A DNA stretch of 64,000 nt from Nocardia arthritidis NBRC 100137 (GCF_001612765.1 NZ_BDBB01000006.1:62001-126000), one strand, 5' to 3'; positions 33,644-42,829 are shown, counted from the stretch's first letter. Program-made: numbers and translations. The notes: a model not told the origin generated them from the sequence alone.

Positions 33644-34785
33644 TGGATCTGGATCTCGACCAGGCGGCCCAGGAATTCCAGCGGGAGGTCCGCGAATTCC
33701 TGGCCGCGAACAAACCCGCGAAACCGCTGGCCTCGATGGACACGAAGGCCGGATTCGAGGCGCACCGCGCCTGGGAGCGCACCCTCGCCGACGCCCGGCT
33801 CTCGGTGGTCGCCTGGCCGGAGGAGTTCGGCGGGCGCGACGCCTCGCTGCTGGAATGGGTGCTGTTCGAGCAGGAGTACTACGCGGCGGGCGCGCCGGGG
33901 CGGGTCAGCCAGAACGGCATATTCCTGCTGGCTCCGACGCTGTTCGAACACGGCACGCCCGAACAGCTGGAGCGGATCATGCCGCGGATGGCGCGCGGCG
34001 ACGACATCTGGGCGCAGGCCTGGTCGGAGCCGGAAGCAGGCAGCGACTTGGCCGGTATCCGCTCGACGGCCCGGCGCACCAGCGGCGGCTGGCTGTTGAG
34101 CGGCCAGAAGACCTGGAGTTCGCGCGCCGCCTTCGCGGACTGGGCGTTCGGCCTGTTCCGCAGTGATCCCGAGGCCGAACGGCACAAGGGACTCACCTAC
34201 GTCATGTTCCCACTGACCGCCGACGGGGTCTCGGTGCGCCCGATCCCGCAGCTGGACGGCGAACCCGGCTTCGCGGAGATCTTCCTCGACGACGTGTTCG
34301 TGCCCGACCGCGACGTGATCGGCGCACCCGGCGAGGGCTGGCGGGTGGCGATGAGCACCTCCAGCAACGAACGCGGCCTCTCGCTGCGCAGCCCCGGCCG
34401 GTTCAGCGCCACCGCCCAGCGGCTGATCGATCTGTGGCGCGAGGAGGGCGACGAGGACAACACCGCACAACGCGATGCCGTGGTGGACGCCTGGATCGGC
34501 AGCGAGGCCTACCGGCTGCACACGTTCGGCACGGTCACCCGCCTCGACGAGGGCGGCAAGCTGGGCGCGGAATCCTCGATCACGAAGGTCTTCTGGTCCG
34601 AGCTGGACATCGCCATGCACGAGACCGCGCTCGACGTGCTCGGCGCGTCCGCGGAACGTTCCGGGCCGTGGACCGACGGATACCTGTTCGCGCTGTCCGG
34701 CCCGATCTACGCGGGCACCAACGAGATCCAGCGCAACATCATCGCCGAGCGGCTGCTCGGACTACCGAGAGGAAGCAGCCGATGA
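33643..34785 (+). CDS. fadE31: Acyl-CoA dehydrogenase FadE31
   Basis: The 380-residue ACAD matches Rv3562/FadE31: AWPEEFGGRDASLLEW, AQAWSEPEAGSDLAG, GQKTWSSRAAFADWAFG, SSNERGLSLRSPGR and GTNEIQRNIIAERLLGLP. It belongs to the steroid-specific heteromeric ACADs. The GTG start overlaps the preceding TAG by one base (TAGTG). It overlaps fadE32 by 4 bp. A complex with FadE32 is inferred from coupling. Confidence 0.9.
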   Translation: MDLDLDQAAQEFQREVREFLAANKPAKPLASMDTKAGFEAHRAWERTLADARLSVVAWPEEFGGRDASLLEWVLFEQEYYAAGAPGRVSQNGIFLLAPTLFEHGTPEQLERIMPRMARGDDIWAQAWSEPEAGSDLAGIRSTARRTSGGWLLSGQKTWSSRAAFADWAFGLFRSDPEAERHKGLTYVMFPLTADGVSVRPIPQLDGEPGFAEIFLDDVFVPDRDVIGAPGEGWRVAMSTSSNERGLSLRSPGRFSATAQRLIDLWREEGDEDNTAQRDAVVDAWIGSEAYRLHTFGTVTRLDEGGKLGAESSITKVFWSELDIAMHETALDVLGASAERSGPWTDGYLFALSGPIYAGTNEIQRNIIAERLLGLPRGSSR

Positions 34786-35810
34786 GATTCGCGCTCAGCC
34801 CCGAACAACTCGATTTCGGCGCCAGCCTGCGCAAACTGCTGGAGGCGGGCCGCGCGCCCGCCGCCGTGCGCGCGTGGGCCTCGGGCGACAGCGGGCCGGG
34901 TCGCGCTCTGATCCGGCAGCTCGCCGACGCCGGTGTGCTCGGACTGGCCGTCGCGGAGCGGCACGGCGGCATCGGCGCCGAGCCGATTGATCTGGTCGTG
35001 GCGTTCCAGGAACTCGGTCGGGCAGCCGTGCCCGGACCGCTGGTGGAGACCGCCGCGGCGATTCCGGCCCTGCTGCAAGCGCTTCCGGACCAGGATCTGG
35101 CGGCACGGTGGTTGCCCGGCTTCGCGGAGGGCGCGGCGCTGGGCACTGTCGCCTTCGCGCCGCCCGGCCCCGGCGTCGCCCTGGACGCCGACACCGCCGA
35201 GGTGGTCCTGCTGGCCGGTGAGAATCAGCTGTCCACCGGGAACCGCACCGGCCTGGTGCGATCGGTCGATCCCGCGCGCCGCTTGTTCACGGTCGCCGCG
35301 GCCGAGACCGTCGCCGAGGGCGATCAGGTCCGCGCGGCCGCCGCCGCGGGCTTCGACACCGGCGCGCTGGCCTGCGCGGCTCAGCTGCTCGGCGCCGGAA
35401 AGGCGCTGCTGCACGCGTCGACCGAATATGCCAAGCAACGCAAGCAATTCGGCAAGCCCATCGGCGAGTTCCAGGCCGTGAAGCAGAAGCTCGCGGACGT
35501 GCTGATCGCACTGGACTTGGCCGAACCACTGCTCTACCGGGCCGCGCTGACCACGGCCGAAACCACCCGGAGCCGGGATGTGTCGGCCGCCGCGGTCGCC
35601 TGCGGCGATGCCGCCTACCGCGCGGCTCGCGCCGCCCTCCAGGTACACGGCGCGATCGGCTACACCGCCGAGTACGACCTGTCCCTGTGGCTGACCAAGG
35701 TGACGGCACTGCGTTCGGCGTGGGGCACACCGGATCTGCACCGTGCGCGAATCGCACGAGCGCTGCGGGAGGACACCGACCCCGATCGCGCCGCGCGAGG
35801 CATCGCATGA
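34782..35810 (+). CDS. fadE32: Acyl-CoA dehydrogenase FadE32
   Basis: This 342-residue, shorter beta-type ACAD subunit matches Rv3563/FadE32: FALSPEQLDFGASLRKLL, LADAGVLGLAVAERHGGIG, YAKQRKQFGKPIGEFQAVKQ and ALQVHGAIGYTAEYDLSLW. Beta subunits of this class often lack a catalytic base and help bind FAD. ATGA overlaps link it to fadE31 upstream and to a small ORF or repeat downstream. Confidence 0.9.
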   Translation: MRFALSPEQLDFGASLRKLLEAGRAPAAVRAWASGDSGPGRALIRQLADAGVLGLAVAERHGGIGAEPIDLVVAFQELGRAAVPGPLVETAAAIPALLQALPDQDLAARWLPGFAEGAALGTVAFAPPGPGVALDADTAEVVLLAGENQLSTGNRTGLVRSVDPARRLFTVAAAETVAEGDQVRAAAAAGFDTGALACAAQLLGAGKALLHASTEYAKQRKQFGKPIGEFQAVKQKLADVLIALDLAEPLLYRAALTTAETTRSRDVSAAAVACGDAAYRAARAALQVHGAIGYTAEYDLSLWLTKVTALRSAWGTPDLHRARIARALREDTDPDRAARGIA

Positions 35811-35938
35811 GCGGTCAGGCCCGGAGGCGGCGGCGAAACGTGACCACACAGGGTCCCGCTCATGCCGGAAAGGCCCCGAGAAAGCAGCGAAGCCTCACCA
35901 CGCAGCGCTCCCGCTCATGCGCGAAAGGACACCGATGA
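35807..35938 (+). repeat. Dispersed intergenic repeat (copy B) with embedded 43-codon basic ORF
   Basis: The segment between fadE32 and fadE33 consists of two tandem units ending CCCGCTCATGCCGGAAAGG and CCCGCTCATGCGCGAAAGG. The first unit is closely related to the minus-strand element at 9743-9816. It also holds an open frame that begins with an ATGA overlap on the fadE32 stop (ATG 35807) and ends with an ATGA overlap on the fadE33 start (TGA 35936-35938). This encodes a 43-residue Arg/Lys-rich peptide (MSGQARRRRRNVTTQG and on). It is either a coupling ORF or a by-product of the repeat. The second unit supplies the fadE33 Shine-Dalgarno (GAAAGGA). Confidence 0.65.
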
Positions 35939-36990
35939 GCACCGCCGAACACCAGGAATTCCTCGCCTCGGTGCGCGCGCTGCTGACCAAGCACGCAGGC
36001 TCGGCGGCGGTGCGCGCCGCGATGGACACCGAACTCGGCTACGACCCCGCCCTGTGGCGGCTGCTGTGCGAGCAGATCGGCGTCGCCGCACTGGCGATTC
36101 CCGAGGAGTTCGGCGGCTTCGGCGCAGGCTTGGTCGAATCCTCGCTGGTGGTAGGCGAATTGGGCCGCACCCTCGCTGGAGTGCCGATGCTCGGCTCGGC
36201 CGTGCTCGGCGCCCAGGCAGTGCTGCTGTCGGGCGACGCCGAAGCTTGCGCGCGGTTACTGCCGGAGGCGGCGGAGGGCACGCGCACGATCGCGGTCTGC
36301 TGGGCGGACGAGCGCGGCTGGGACGAACCGGGCGTGCACGAGACGGACAGCGCCCTCACCGGGACCGCGCACTACGTGCTCGACGGGATGTCGGCGGACA
36401 CCCTCGTCGTCGTCACCCGGACGGGCCTGTTCGAGGTCGAGCCCGCCGCGCCGGGTGTCACCCGGCGATCCGCGCCCACCATGGACCCCACCCGCAAGCT
36501 GGCCGAAGTCGATTTCGCCGACGTGCGCGCCCGACGGCTCGGCTCGGGCGGCCAGGCGGCGGCCGTCGCCCGGCTGCGCCGCATCGCGTGGGCTGCGCTG
36601 GCCGCCGAGCAGGTCGGGGCCGCCGACCGCTGCCTCGAGATGACGGTGGACTACACCAAGTCACGTGTGCAGTTCGGCCGGGTGATCGGCAGCTTCCAGG
36701 CGCTCAAGCACCGGATGGCGGACATGTACGTGCTGCTGGAATCGGCCCGGTCCGCGTCCATCGCCGCGACCGCGGCGGTGGCGGCGGACAGCCCGTCGGC
36801 CGCCGAAGACGTCTGGGCCGCCCGCGTGCACTGCTCGGAGGCGCTCACCGCGATCGCGGCCGAGACCGTTCAGCTGCACGGCGGCATCGCGATCACCTGG
36901 GAACACGACGCGCATCTGTTCTTCAAGCGTGCCCATGGCGACGCGCAACTGTTCGGCGCCGCGCACCGTCCGGTGACGCAGCCGGCCTGA
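35935..36990 (+). CDS. fadE33: Acyl-CoA dehydrogenase FadE33 (IpdE2, beta subunit)
   Basis: The 351-residue beta-type ACAD matches Rv3564/FadE33: LLCEQIGVAALAIPEEFGGFG, TVDYTKSRVQFGRVIGSFQ, KHRMADMYVLLESAR and QLHGGIAITWEHDAHLFFKR. It is the partner of FadE30 in 5-OH-HIP-CoA dehydrogenation (known for mycobacteria). The ATG at 35935 lies 5 bases after GAAAGGA, supplied by the repeat upstream. It ends the operon. The M. tuberculosis aspB gene that normally follows is absent. Confidence 0.9.
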   Translation: MSTAEHQEFLASVRALLTKHAGSAAVRAAMDTELGYDPALWRLLCEQIGVAALAIPEEFGGFGAGLVESSLVVGELGRTLAGVPMLGSAVLGAQAVLLSGDAEACARLLPEAAEGTRTIAVCWADERGWDEPGVHETDSALTGTAHYVLDGMSADTLVVVTRTGLFEVEPAAPGVTRRSAPTMDPTRKLAEVDFADVRARRLGSGGQAAAVARLRRIAWAALAAEQVGAADRCLEMTVDYTKSRVQFGRVIGSFQALKHRMADMYVLLESARSASIAATAAVAADSPSAAEDVWAARVHCSEALTAIAAETVQLHGGIAITWEHDAHLFFKRAHGDAQLFGAAHRPVTQPA

Positions 36991-37202
36991 GCCGGGGCAG
37001 GGGCGCGCCGGGGCGACGGCGCGCCATGTCCCGAATGGCTGTCGGCGGCTGAGCCGATGAATTAAGATGTGACACGCGCCACATGCGTATAGGCGGGGAT
37101 GCGTTTTCCAGTGGCACCGCAGGTCGGATCGGTGCCGTCACGAGTCGAGATGCCGACTCGTCACCCAACAAGTCGCCGGGGCCCACCAGCTGGGAGGATG
37201 CC

Positions 37203-38600
37203 ATGACGCGAACAGTGAATTCCGATCTCGAGATACTGCGTTCCACAATGGACGGGCCGGTGCTCGGCCCTGGCGATGCCGGATACGACCGAGCCCGCGC
37301 CATCTGGAACGCCGACATCGACCGGCGCCCCGCGGTGATAGCCCAGTGCGTGTCGCCCGGTGACGTGGCCGCGGCTCTGGCCTTCGGCCGGGACCGCGGG
37401 CTGGAGATATCCGTTCGCGGCGGCGCCCACTCCTACAGCGGGACCGCGGTCGGCGAAGGCGGCCTGATGATCAACCTCAGCGCGCTGAAGGGCGTCGCGG
37501 TGAATCCGGAGGCCGAGCGAGCCCGGGTAGGCGGCGGAGCGACGATGGCGGATCTGGACGCCGCGACCCAGGCATACGGGCTGGCGGTGACCGGCGGCGT
37601 GGTCAGCGACACCGGCGTCGGCGGCCTCACCCTCGGCGGCGGCATGGGCTGGCTGACGCGCATGGCCGGCCTGGCCATCGACAGCCTCGTCTCGGCGCAG
37701 GTGATTCTCGCCGACGGCCAGGTGGTGCGGGCGTCCGAGAACGAGAACGCGGATTTGTTCTGGGCATTGCGCGGGGGCGGCGGCAATTTCGGCGTCGTCA
37801 CCGAATTCGAATACCGCCTGCACCACGTCGGGCCGGAAGTGCACCTCGGCCTGTTCTTCTGGGACATGCCGGACGGGACGGATGCCCTGCGCCTGATCCG
37901 GGAGTTCATTCCCACTCTGCCGCGCCGGTCGGGCGCGTTGATAGCGCTGGCGATGTCGGCGCCGCCGGCGCCTTTCGTTCCGGAGCGATACCGCGGCCGA
38001 GCGGGGCACGCCCTGCTCGTCGCGGGGTTCGGGACAGCCGAGGAACACACCGCCGCGGTGGCGCCGATCCGCGAAGCGCTGCCGCCGCTGTTCGAATTCC
38101 TCAGGCCCATCCCCTACGCCCGGCTGCAGCGGATGCTCGACGGCGCGGCGCCGTGGGGCTTGCGCGGGTACGAAAAGGCGCTCGACCTCGGCGATTTCTC
38201 GAACGACGTGATCGCGGTCCTGACCGCGAACGCCGCCGAGAAGACCGCGCCGCTGTCGTTCATGCCGATTTTTCCGCTCAGCGGCGCGTTCAGCACCGTC
38301 GGCGAGGACGACACGGCATTCGGCGGCGCGCGCACCCCGCATTACGGATGCAATATCACCGCGATGGCTCCTGACGCCGAAACGCTCGCCCTCGACCGGG
38401 ATTGGGTGCGCAGGACGTGGGAAGCGCTGCGCCCCATGGCTTCCAACCGCGGCGGGTATGTGAACTTCATGGCGGACACGGACCGCGACCGGGTCCGCGA
38501 ATCCTACGGGAGCGCCAAATACGCGAAGTTGGCCCGTATCAAGGCCGCCTACGACCCGGGCAACGTCTTCCACCGCAACGCCAACATAGCCCCCGGCTGA
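37203..38600 (+). CDS. FAD-linked oxidase with BBE domain
   Basis: The 465-residue protein has a PCMH-type FAD domain with the flavin-linking His in RGGAHSYSG (about residue 72). It also has GVGGLTLGGGMGWLTR, ALRGGGGNFGVVTEFE and a C-terminal berberine-bridge segment (AKLARIKAAYDPGNVFHRN). In bicovalent members the GVGGL region carries a Cys. Here it has Gly, so a single histidyl-FAD link is expected. The substrate is unknown (sugars, tetrapyrrole-like antibiotics or alkaloids in other members). The ATG follows GGGAGG. The 210 bp upstream contain an imperfect palindrome ATGTGACACGCGCCACAT at 37067-37084, a possible operator. Confidence 0.85.
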   Translation: MTRTVNSDLEILRSTMDGPVLGPGDAGYDRARAIWNADIDRRPAVIAQCVSPGDVAAALAFGRDRGLEISVRGGAHSYSGTAVGEGGLMINLSALKGVAVNPEAERARVGGGATMADLDAATQAYGLAVTGGVVSDTGVGGLTLGGGMGWLTRMAGLAIDSLVSAQVILADGQVVRASENENADLFWALRGGGGNFGVVTEFEYRLHHVGPEVHLGLFFWDMPDGTDALRLIREFIPTLPRRSGALIALAMSAPPAPFVPERYRGRAGHALLVAGFGTAEEHTAAVAPIREALPPLFEFLRPIPYARLQRMLDGAAPWGLRGYEKALDLGDFSNDVIAVLTANAAEKTAPLSFMPIFPLSGAFSTVGEDDTAFGGARTPHYGCNITAMAPDAETLALDRDWVRRTWEALRPMASNRGGYVNFMADTDRDRVRESYGSAKYAKLARIKAAYDPGNVFHRNANIAPG

Positions 38601-38601
38601 C

Positions 38602-38700
38602 TCACTCGTTCGAGCGTCTACCGGCCGCGCCGAGGCGCAGGCCATCCAGAACGATCTCCACGAGCCGCCGCCGATCACCGCTACCGCTGCCGATGGTCGC
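38602..38700 (-). pseudogene. C-terminal fragment of a TetR-type regulator
   Basis: A short minus-strand frame ends GDRRRLVEIVLDGLRLGAAG, which looks like the last helix of a TetR-family ligand domain. No DNA-binding domain remains upstream, where a cupin remnant lies on the other strand. This is a gene ruin. Confidence 0.4.
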
Positions 38701-38714
38701 GGACATCGCGCCGG

Positions 38715-38956
38715 GTGCCGTTGCCGCCCGCCTTCGCGGTGAATGCCACCACCGCCGACACCGAAGGCAGGTTCTCCCTGCTGGAGGTGACCTCGCGCGC
38801 CATCCCCCGGCATACCCATCACGTCGCCGACGAGGCATCTACATACTCGAAGGCACACTCGACGTCGAATTCGACGATCGGACGCTCTCTGATGGAGCGC
38901 TGGACCCGGTGAAGATCAATCCGATCGCGGCGAAGTACGCATCCGCTACGAGATGA
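38715..38956 (+). pseudogene. Frameshifted cupin gene
   Basis: Frame 1 reads AVNATTADTEGRFSLLEVTS, AIPRHTHHVADEA with the cupin His pair. The second cupin strand IYILEGTLDVEFDDRT continues in the next frame at about 38842. Together they form the core of a small quercetinase-type cupin broken by a one-base shift, with further degeneration near the end (NPIAAKY, then a shifted IRYEMT). Confidence 0.7.
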
Positions 38957-39085
38957 CTTGATCTGGCCGATTCAGCCTGTCAGGCGGCAGCTTTGACGCC
39001 GGTCCGGTGCACGTTCGATAGCCCCCGTGGAGCCGGTCGCTCCACGGCGCGCCTCGCTCGGGTCATGTGGCCGGCTTCACCGGCC

Positions 39086-39117
39086 AATAGATAGTTAGCC
39101 TATGTAATAATATTTCC
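39086..39117 (+). promoter_or_regulatory. AT-rich promoter/operator region of the marR gene
   Basis: The 32 bp before the MarR GTG are strikingly AT-rich in this GC-rich window (AATAGATAGTTAGCC, then TATGTAATAATATT). They include a TAATAAT -10-like box and a short ATAG/CTAT symmetry at 39091-39103. The absence of a ribosome-binding site suggests a leaderless or short-leader transcript with autorepression. Confidence 0.5.
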
Positions 39118-39591
39118 GTGCAGCAAGCTCAGGTGAACGCAGCGGATGACATCGTCGTCGACCTTCTCGTCACCGCGGGCAGGCTCACTCGGCTGGCCGG
39201 GGTGATCAGCGGCGACGACCTGCCGCGCGCGATGTTGCGGGCACTGGCGGTGCTCGACGAACACGGAGCGCTGCGGGTCAGCGAATTCGCCAGGATCGAC
39301 CGATGCTCACAGCCGGCGGCAACGGCGCTGATCGGCAAGCTGGTCGCGGAAGGCTTCGCGACCCGGCGCAAGGACCCGGAGGACTTCCGGGCCGTGATCA
39401 TCGAACTCACCCCGGCCGGGCGGGCCCGGCTGGCCGAGTTCCGCCGAGCATTCGCCGCCGTGATCGGCGGACATCTTCCCGGCTTCGACGCCGAACGCCT
39501 GGCGCGCCTGGACACCGAATTACACGACCTGCTGGAGGCCTTGAAAACGGCTACGCGACAGCACGATCCGATCTCGAGGGGACATCGATGA
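39118..39591 (+). CDS. MarR-family regulator
   Basis: The 157-residue protein has a winged helix typical of MarR: RAMLRALAVLDEHGALRVSEFARIDRC (helices 2-3), QPAATALIGKLVAEGFATRRKDPEDFRAVIIELTP (recognition helix and wing). It is coupled to the MFS transporter by ATGA overlap, so it probably controls this efflux pump in response to its substrate. The start is the GTG at 39118. Confidence 0.9.
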   Translation: MQQAQVNAADDIVVDLLVTAGRLTRLAGVISGDDLPRAMLRALAVLDEHGALRVSEFARIDRCSQPAATALIGKLVAEGFATRRKDPEDFRAVIIELTPAGRARLAEFRRAFAAVIGGHLPGFDAERLARLDTELHDLLEALKTATRQHDPISRGHR

Positions 39592-40835
39592 GCACTTCGG
39601 CTCCCACCCGCGCCGCGGCCCCTGTCGCGGATGACACGAAGCAACCGAAAGCCGTCTGGGCGGTCGCGTTCGCGAGCGTGATCGCGTTCATGGGTATCGG
39701 CCTGGTCGATCCCATTCTCAAACCGATCGGCGAACAACTGCACGCCTCACCTTCCCAGGTGTCGCTGCTGTTCACCAGCTACATGCTGGTCACGGGCGTG
39801 GCCATGCTGATCACCGGCGTGGTATCCAGTCGCTTCGGCGCCAAGAAGACCCTGCTGGCGGGCTTGGCGATCATCATCGTGTTCGCCGCGCTGGCCGGCA
39901 TGTCCGACACCGTGGCGCAGATCGTCGGCTTCCGCGCGGGCTGGGGTCTGGGCAACGCGCTGTTCATCGCCACCGCACTGGCCACCATCGTCGGCGCGTC
40001 CAGCGGCGGTGTGGCCCGCGCGATCATCCTGTACGAGGCGGCGCTGGGCATCGGCATCGCGACCGGACCCCTGGTCGGCGGCGTGCTCGGCGGAATCAGC
40101 TGGCGCGGACCGTTCTTCGGTGTCTCGGCGCTGATGGCCGTCGCGCTGGTCAGCATCGTCGTCCTGCTGCCGGAAGGCCCCGAACCGGCCCACCGCACCT
40201 CGATCGCCGCGCCGTTCCGCGCGTTGCGCCACCGCGGTCTGCTGATCGTGAGCATCACCGCCCTGCTGTACAACTTCGGCTTCTTCACGCTGCTCGCCTA
40301 CACCCCGTTCCCGCTGGACATGGGCACCTACGCGATCGGCTTCATCTTCTGCGGCTGGGGAGTCCTGCTGGCGATCGCGTCGGTGTTCCTGGCTCCCCGG
40401 TTGCAGCGCCGGTTCGGTTCGCTGCCGATGATGGGACTGTCCCTCGGGCTGTTCGCTGCGGATCTGGCGATGATGGCCGTCTTCGCCGAGCACAAGCCGG
40501 TGCTGATCATCGGCACCGTGCTGGCGGGCCTGTTCCTCGGCGTGAACAACACGCTGATCACCGAGGCCGTGATGATCTCGGCGCCGGTCGAGCGGTCCAC
40601 CGCTTCAGCGGCCTACAGCTTCGTCCGCTTCGCGGGCGGCGCCGCGGCCCCCTACCTCGCGGGCAAGCTCGGCGAGCACAGCATCGCACTGCCGTTCTGG
40701 GTTGGCGCGGCATGTACCGCCGCCGCGGTGGTCGTGCTGATAGCCGGGCGCGCCGCTCTGGCCCACCTCGACGACCACGATCCCGCACCGCACAGCGTCG
40801 AGGAAGCCCAGGCCATCACGGTCGGCGACGACTGA
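39588..40835 (+). CDS. MFS efflux transporter
   Basis: The 415-residue protein has 12 predicted membrane segments starting at about residue 25. It has the loop 2-3 motif SSRFGAKKTLLAG and the TM5 antiporter-like GIGIATGPLVGGVLGG pattern of drug:H+ exporters. It overlaps marR by 4 bp. Drug or small-molecule export at the inner membrane is likely, with the substrate unknown. Confidence 0.9.
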   Translation: MSTSAPTRAAAPVADDTKQPKAVWAVAFASVIAFMGIGLVDPILKPIGEQLHASPSQVSLLFTSYMLVTGVAMLITGVVSSRFGAKKTLLAGLAIIIVFAALAGMSDTVAQIVGFRAGWGLGNALFIATALATIVGASSGGVARAIILYEAALGIGIATGPLVGGVLGGISWRGPFFGVSALMAVALVSIVVLLPEGPEPAHRTSIAAPFRALRHRGLLIVSITALLYNFGFFTLLAYTPFPLDMGTYAIGFIFCGWGVLLAIASVFLAPRLQRRFGSLPMMGLSLGLFAADLAMMAVFAEHKPVLIIGTVLAGLFLGVNNTLITEAVMISAPVERSTASAAYSFVRFAGGAAAPYLAGKLGEHSIALPFWVGAACTAAAVVVLIAGRAALAHLDDHDPAPHSVEEAQAITVGDD

Positions 40836-40925
40836 CCCGATACCCGCCGGAGGCAGCCACCACCGTGGCCGCCTCCGGCGTTTCCGCCCCTGCGCCTGCC
40901 GGTGCGAGGAGTACGGTCGAGAGAT

Positions 40926-41678
40926 ATGACCGAAGCGAAGCGGGGCCGCGTCAGCGTCGAGACCAGCCAGAAGCGGGTGCGCGTCTACCTGGGCGGGCAC
41001 CTCGTGGCCGACAGCGCGCGGCCGGTGCTCGTGTGGGAGAACCCGCACTACCCCGCCTACTATCTGCCGGTCGCGGATCTGCGCGCGAAGCTGGAACCGA
41101 ACGGACACACCCAGCACTCCACCAGCCGCGGCGACGCGACCGTCTACGACGTCATGGTCGACGGCACGACGGCAGGCGGCGCCGCGCTGCGATATCACGA
41201 CTCGCCGCTCACCGAATTGCGCGATCTGGTGCGGTTGGAGTGGAACGCGATGGACGAGTGGTTCGAGGAGGACGAGCCGATCTACGTCCATCCGCGCAAC
41301 CCGTACTCGCGCGTCGACATCCTGGCCAGCTCACGGCATGTGCGGGTGGAGATCAACGGCGTCACCGTCGCGGACTCCCGATCGCCGCGCATCCTCTTCG
41401 AAACCGGTTTGCCCGCGCGGTATTACCTGCCGATGACCGATGTCCGCATGGACCGGCTGTACCCGTCGGCCACCCACACCAGCTGCCCGTACAAGGGCAC
41501 CGCCGACTACTGGACCGTCCGCGTCGAGGGCGAGGAGTATCCCGACTACGTGTGGGGCTACCGCACGCCGCTTCCGGAGAGCCAGAAGGTCGCCGGACTG
41601 GTCTGCTTCTACAACGAGAAGGTCGACATCTATGTGGACGGTGAGCTCCAGGAACGCCCCCGCTCGCCGTTCAGCTGA
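40926..41678 (+). CDS. Tandem DUF427 protein
   Basis: The 250-residue protein has two copies of the DUF427 beta fold: RVYLGGHLVADSARPVLVWE with YYLPVADLR in the first half, and RVEINGVTVADSRSPRILFE with YYLPMTDVRMDRL, SCPYKGTADYWTV and VWGYRTPLPE in the second. DUF427 proteins are common in actinobacteria, with unknown biochemical role. The ATG lies 13 bases after GAGGAGTACGG-like sequence. It is a stand-alone gene. Confidence 0.92.
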   Translation: MTEAKRGRVSVETSQKRVRVYLGGHLVADSARPVLVWENPHYPAYYLPVADLRAKLEPNGHTQHSTSRGDATVYDVMVDGTTAGGAALRYHDSPLTELRDLVRLEWNAMDEWFEEDEPIYVHPRNPYSRVDILASSRHVRVEINGVTVADSRSPRILFETGLPARYYLPMTDVRMDRLYPSATHTSCPYKGTADYWTVRVEGEEYPDYVWGYRTPLPESQKVAGLVCFYNEKVDIYVDGELQERPRSPFS

Positions 41679-41815
41679 GTTCAGTGACAGCCCGCCGGCC
41701 CGTTCTCGCCCGAAGGGGCATGCGTGCGCGGGCGGCTTCGGTCCGCCCCGGCCAGACCACATGGTCCGGTCGGGCACGACGGCGCCCCTCACACACCTGA
41801 GTGCGGACAGGTCGG

Positions 41816-42733
41816 TCACACCGCGACCAGGGGCGTGTCCCCGCCCACGCGGCGGTATTGCCCCGGCGCCAAGCCGTATTCGCGCTTGAAGGCTTTCGCG
41901 AAGGCGAATTCGGAGGTGTAACCGACCCGGCGGGCCACGGCGCCGAGACTGCTGTCGGTGTCGCGGAGCAGGCGGGCGGCGGTGAGCATGCGCCAGCGGG
42001 TCACGTAGGCCAGTGGCGGTTCGCCGACCGTCGCGGTGAAGCGGCGGGCGAGGGTCGCGCGGGAGACGCCCGCGATGTCACCCAGATCCGTCACGGTCCA
42101 TGCTCGCGCGGGCTGCTCGTGTACGGCGCGCAGCACCGCAGCCACCGCGGGGTCGGCGAAAGCGCCTGCCCAGCCGGAGGATTGCACGTCGGCCTGCTCG
42201 TCGAACCAGGCGCGCAGGATGAACAGCAGCAACGTCTCGAGGATCGCGGGCACGGCCGCATCGCTGCCCGCACGCGGCTCGGCGATCTCCGCGGCCAGCA
42301 GGTCGACGGCGCCGCGCAGCGCCGGATGACGCCCCGGACGCGCGGGCAGATGGATGAACTCGGGCAGCTCGTCGAGGATGGGGTGGCTGCGCCCGCGTCC
42401 GAGCTCATACGCGCCGCACAGCAGCGCGGTCCGTACGCCGGGCCCCACGATTTCCCTGGGCTCGCCGGGCAGCGCGATCTCGGTGACCGGGCTGTCCAAG
42501 CTGTCCACCAGGTCGTGGTCGGCCCCGCGCGGCATGAACAACACGTCCCCCGCACCGAGCGCCATCGGCTCGCCGTTGGGCGGCACCACCCAGCAGGAGC
42601 CCTGTAAGACCACGTGGAAGCCCGCGCCGGGCACCACGGGATATCGGCGGCCCCACGGCGCATGCCGGATGAACAAGCCGGAGGTGGGGCTGCCGGTGCG
42701 GATGGCCGCGATGGCCTCGCTGAGGATGTCCAC
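41816..42733 (-). CDS. AraC-family regulator with cupin-type sensor domain
   Basis: The 305-residue protein has an N-terminal cupin (AraC_binding_2/cupin_6 type: LFIRHAPWGRRYPVVPGAGF, MPRGADHDLVD) and a C-terminal double helix-turn-helix (DLGDIAGVSRATLARRFTA and SLGAVARRVGYTSEFAFAKA). The start is a GTG at 42733. It is divergent from the 42830 oxidoreductase. In this family the regulator commonly activates a divergent NAD(P)-dependent oxidoreductase gene, so that gene is the likely target. Confidence 0.9.
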   Translation of the reverse strand: MDILSEAIAAIRTGSPTSGLFIRHAPWGRRYPVVPGAGFHVVLQGSCWVVPPNGEPMALGAGDVLFMPRGADHDLVDSLDSPVTEIALPGEPREIVGPGVRTALLCGAYELGRGRSHPILDELPEFIHLPARPGRHPALRGAVDLLAAEIAEPRAGSDAAVPAILETLLLFILRAWFDEQADVQSSGWAGAFADPAVAAVLRAVHEQPARAWTVTDLGDIAGVSRATLARRFTATVGEPPLAYVTRWRMLTAARLLRDTDSSLGAVARRVGYTSEFAFAKAFKREYGLAPGQYRRVGGDTPLVAV

Positions 42734-42829
42734 TCGTATACCGTAACACTCCTGATGTGAGCGTTTCAGACAAAGTTTTGCGCTGCATAAGCATTGGTGT
42801 ACTCAATTGATGGCAATAGGTTCGTTCTC

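Noticed and set aside
37067..37084. Imperfect palindrome ATGTGACACGCGCCACAT as a steroid-regulator site
   Set aside because: It fits neither the KstR nor the KstR2 consensus; kept only as a possible local operator of the BBE oxidase gene.
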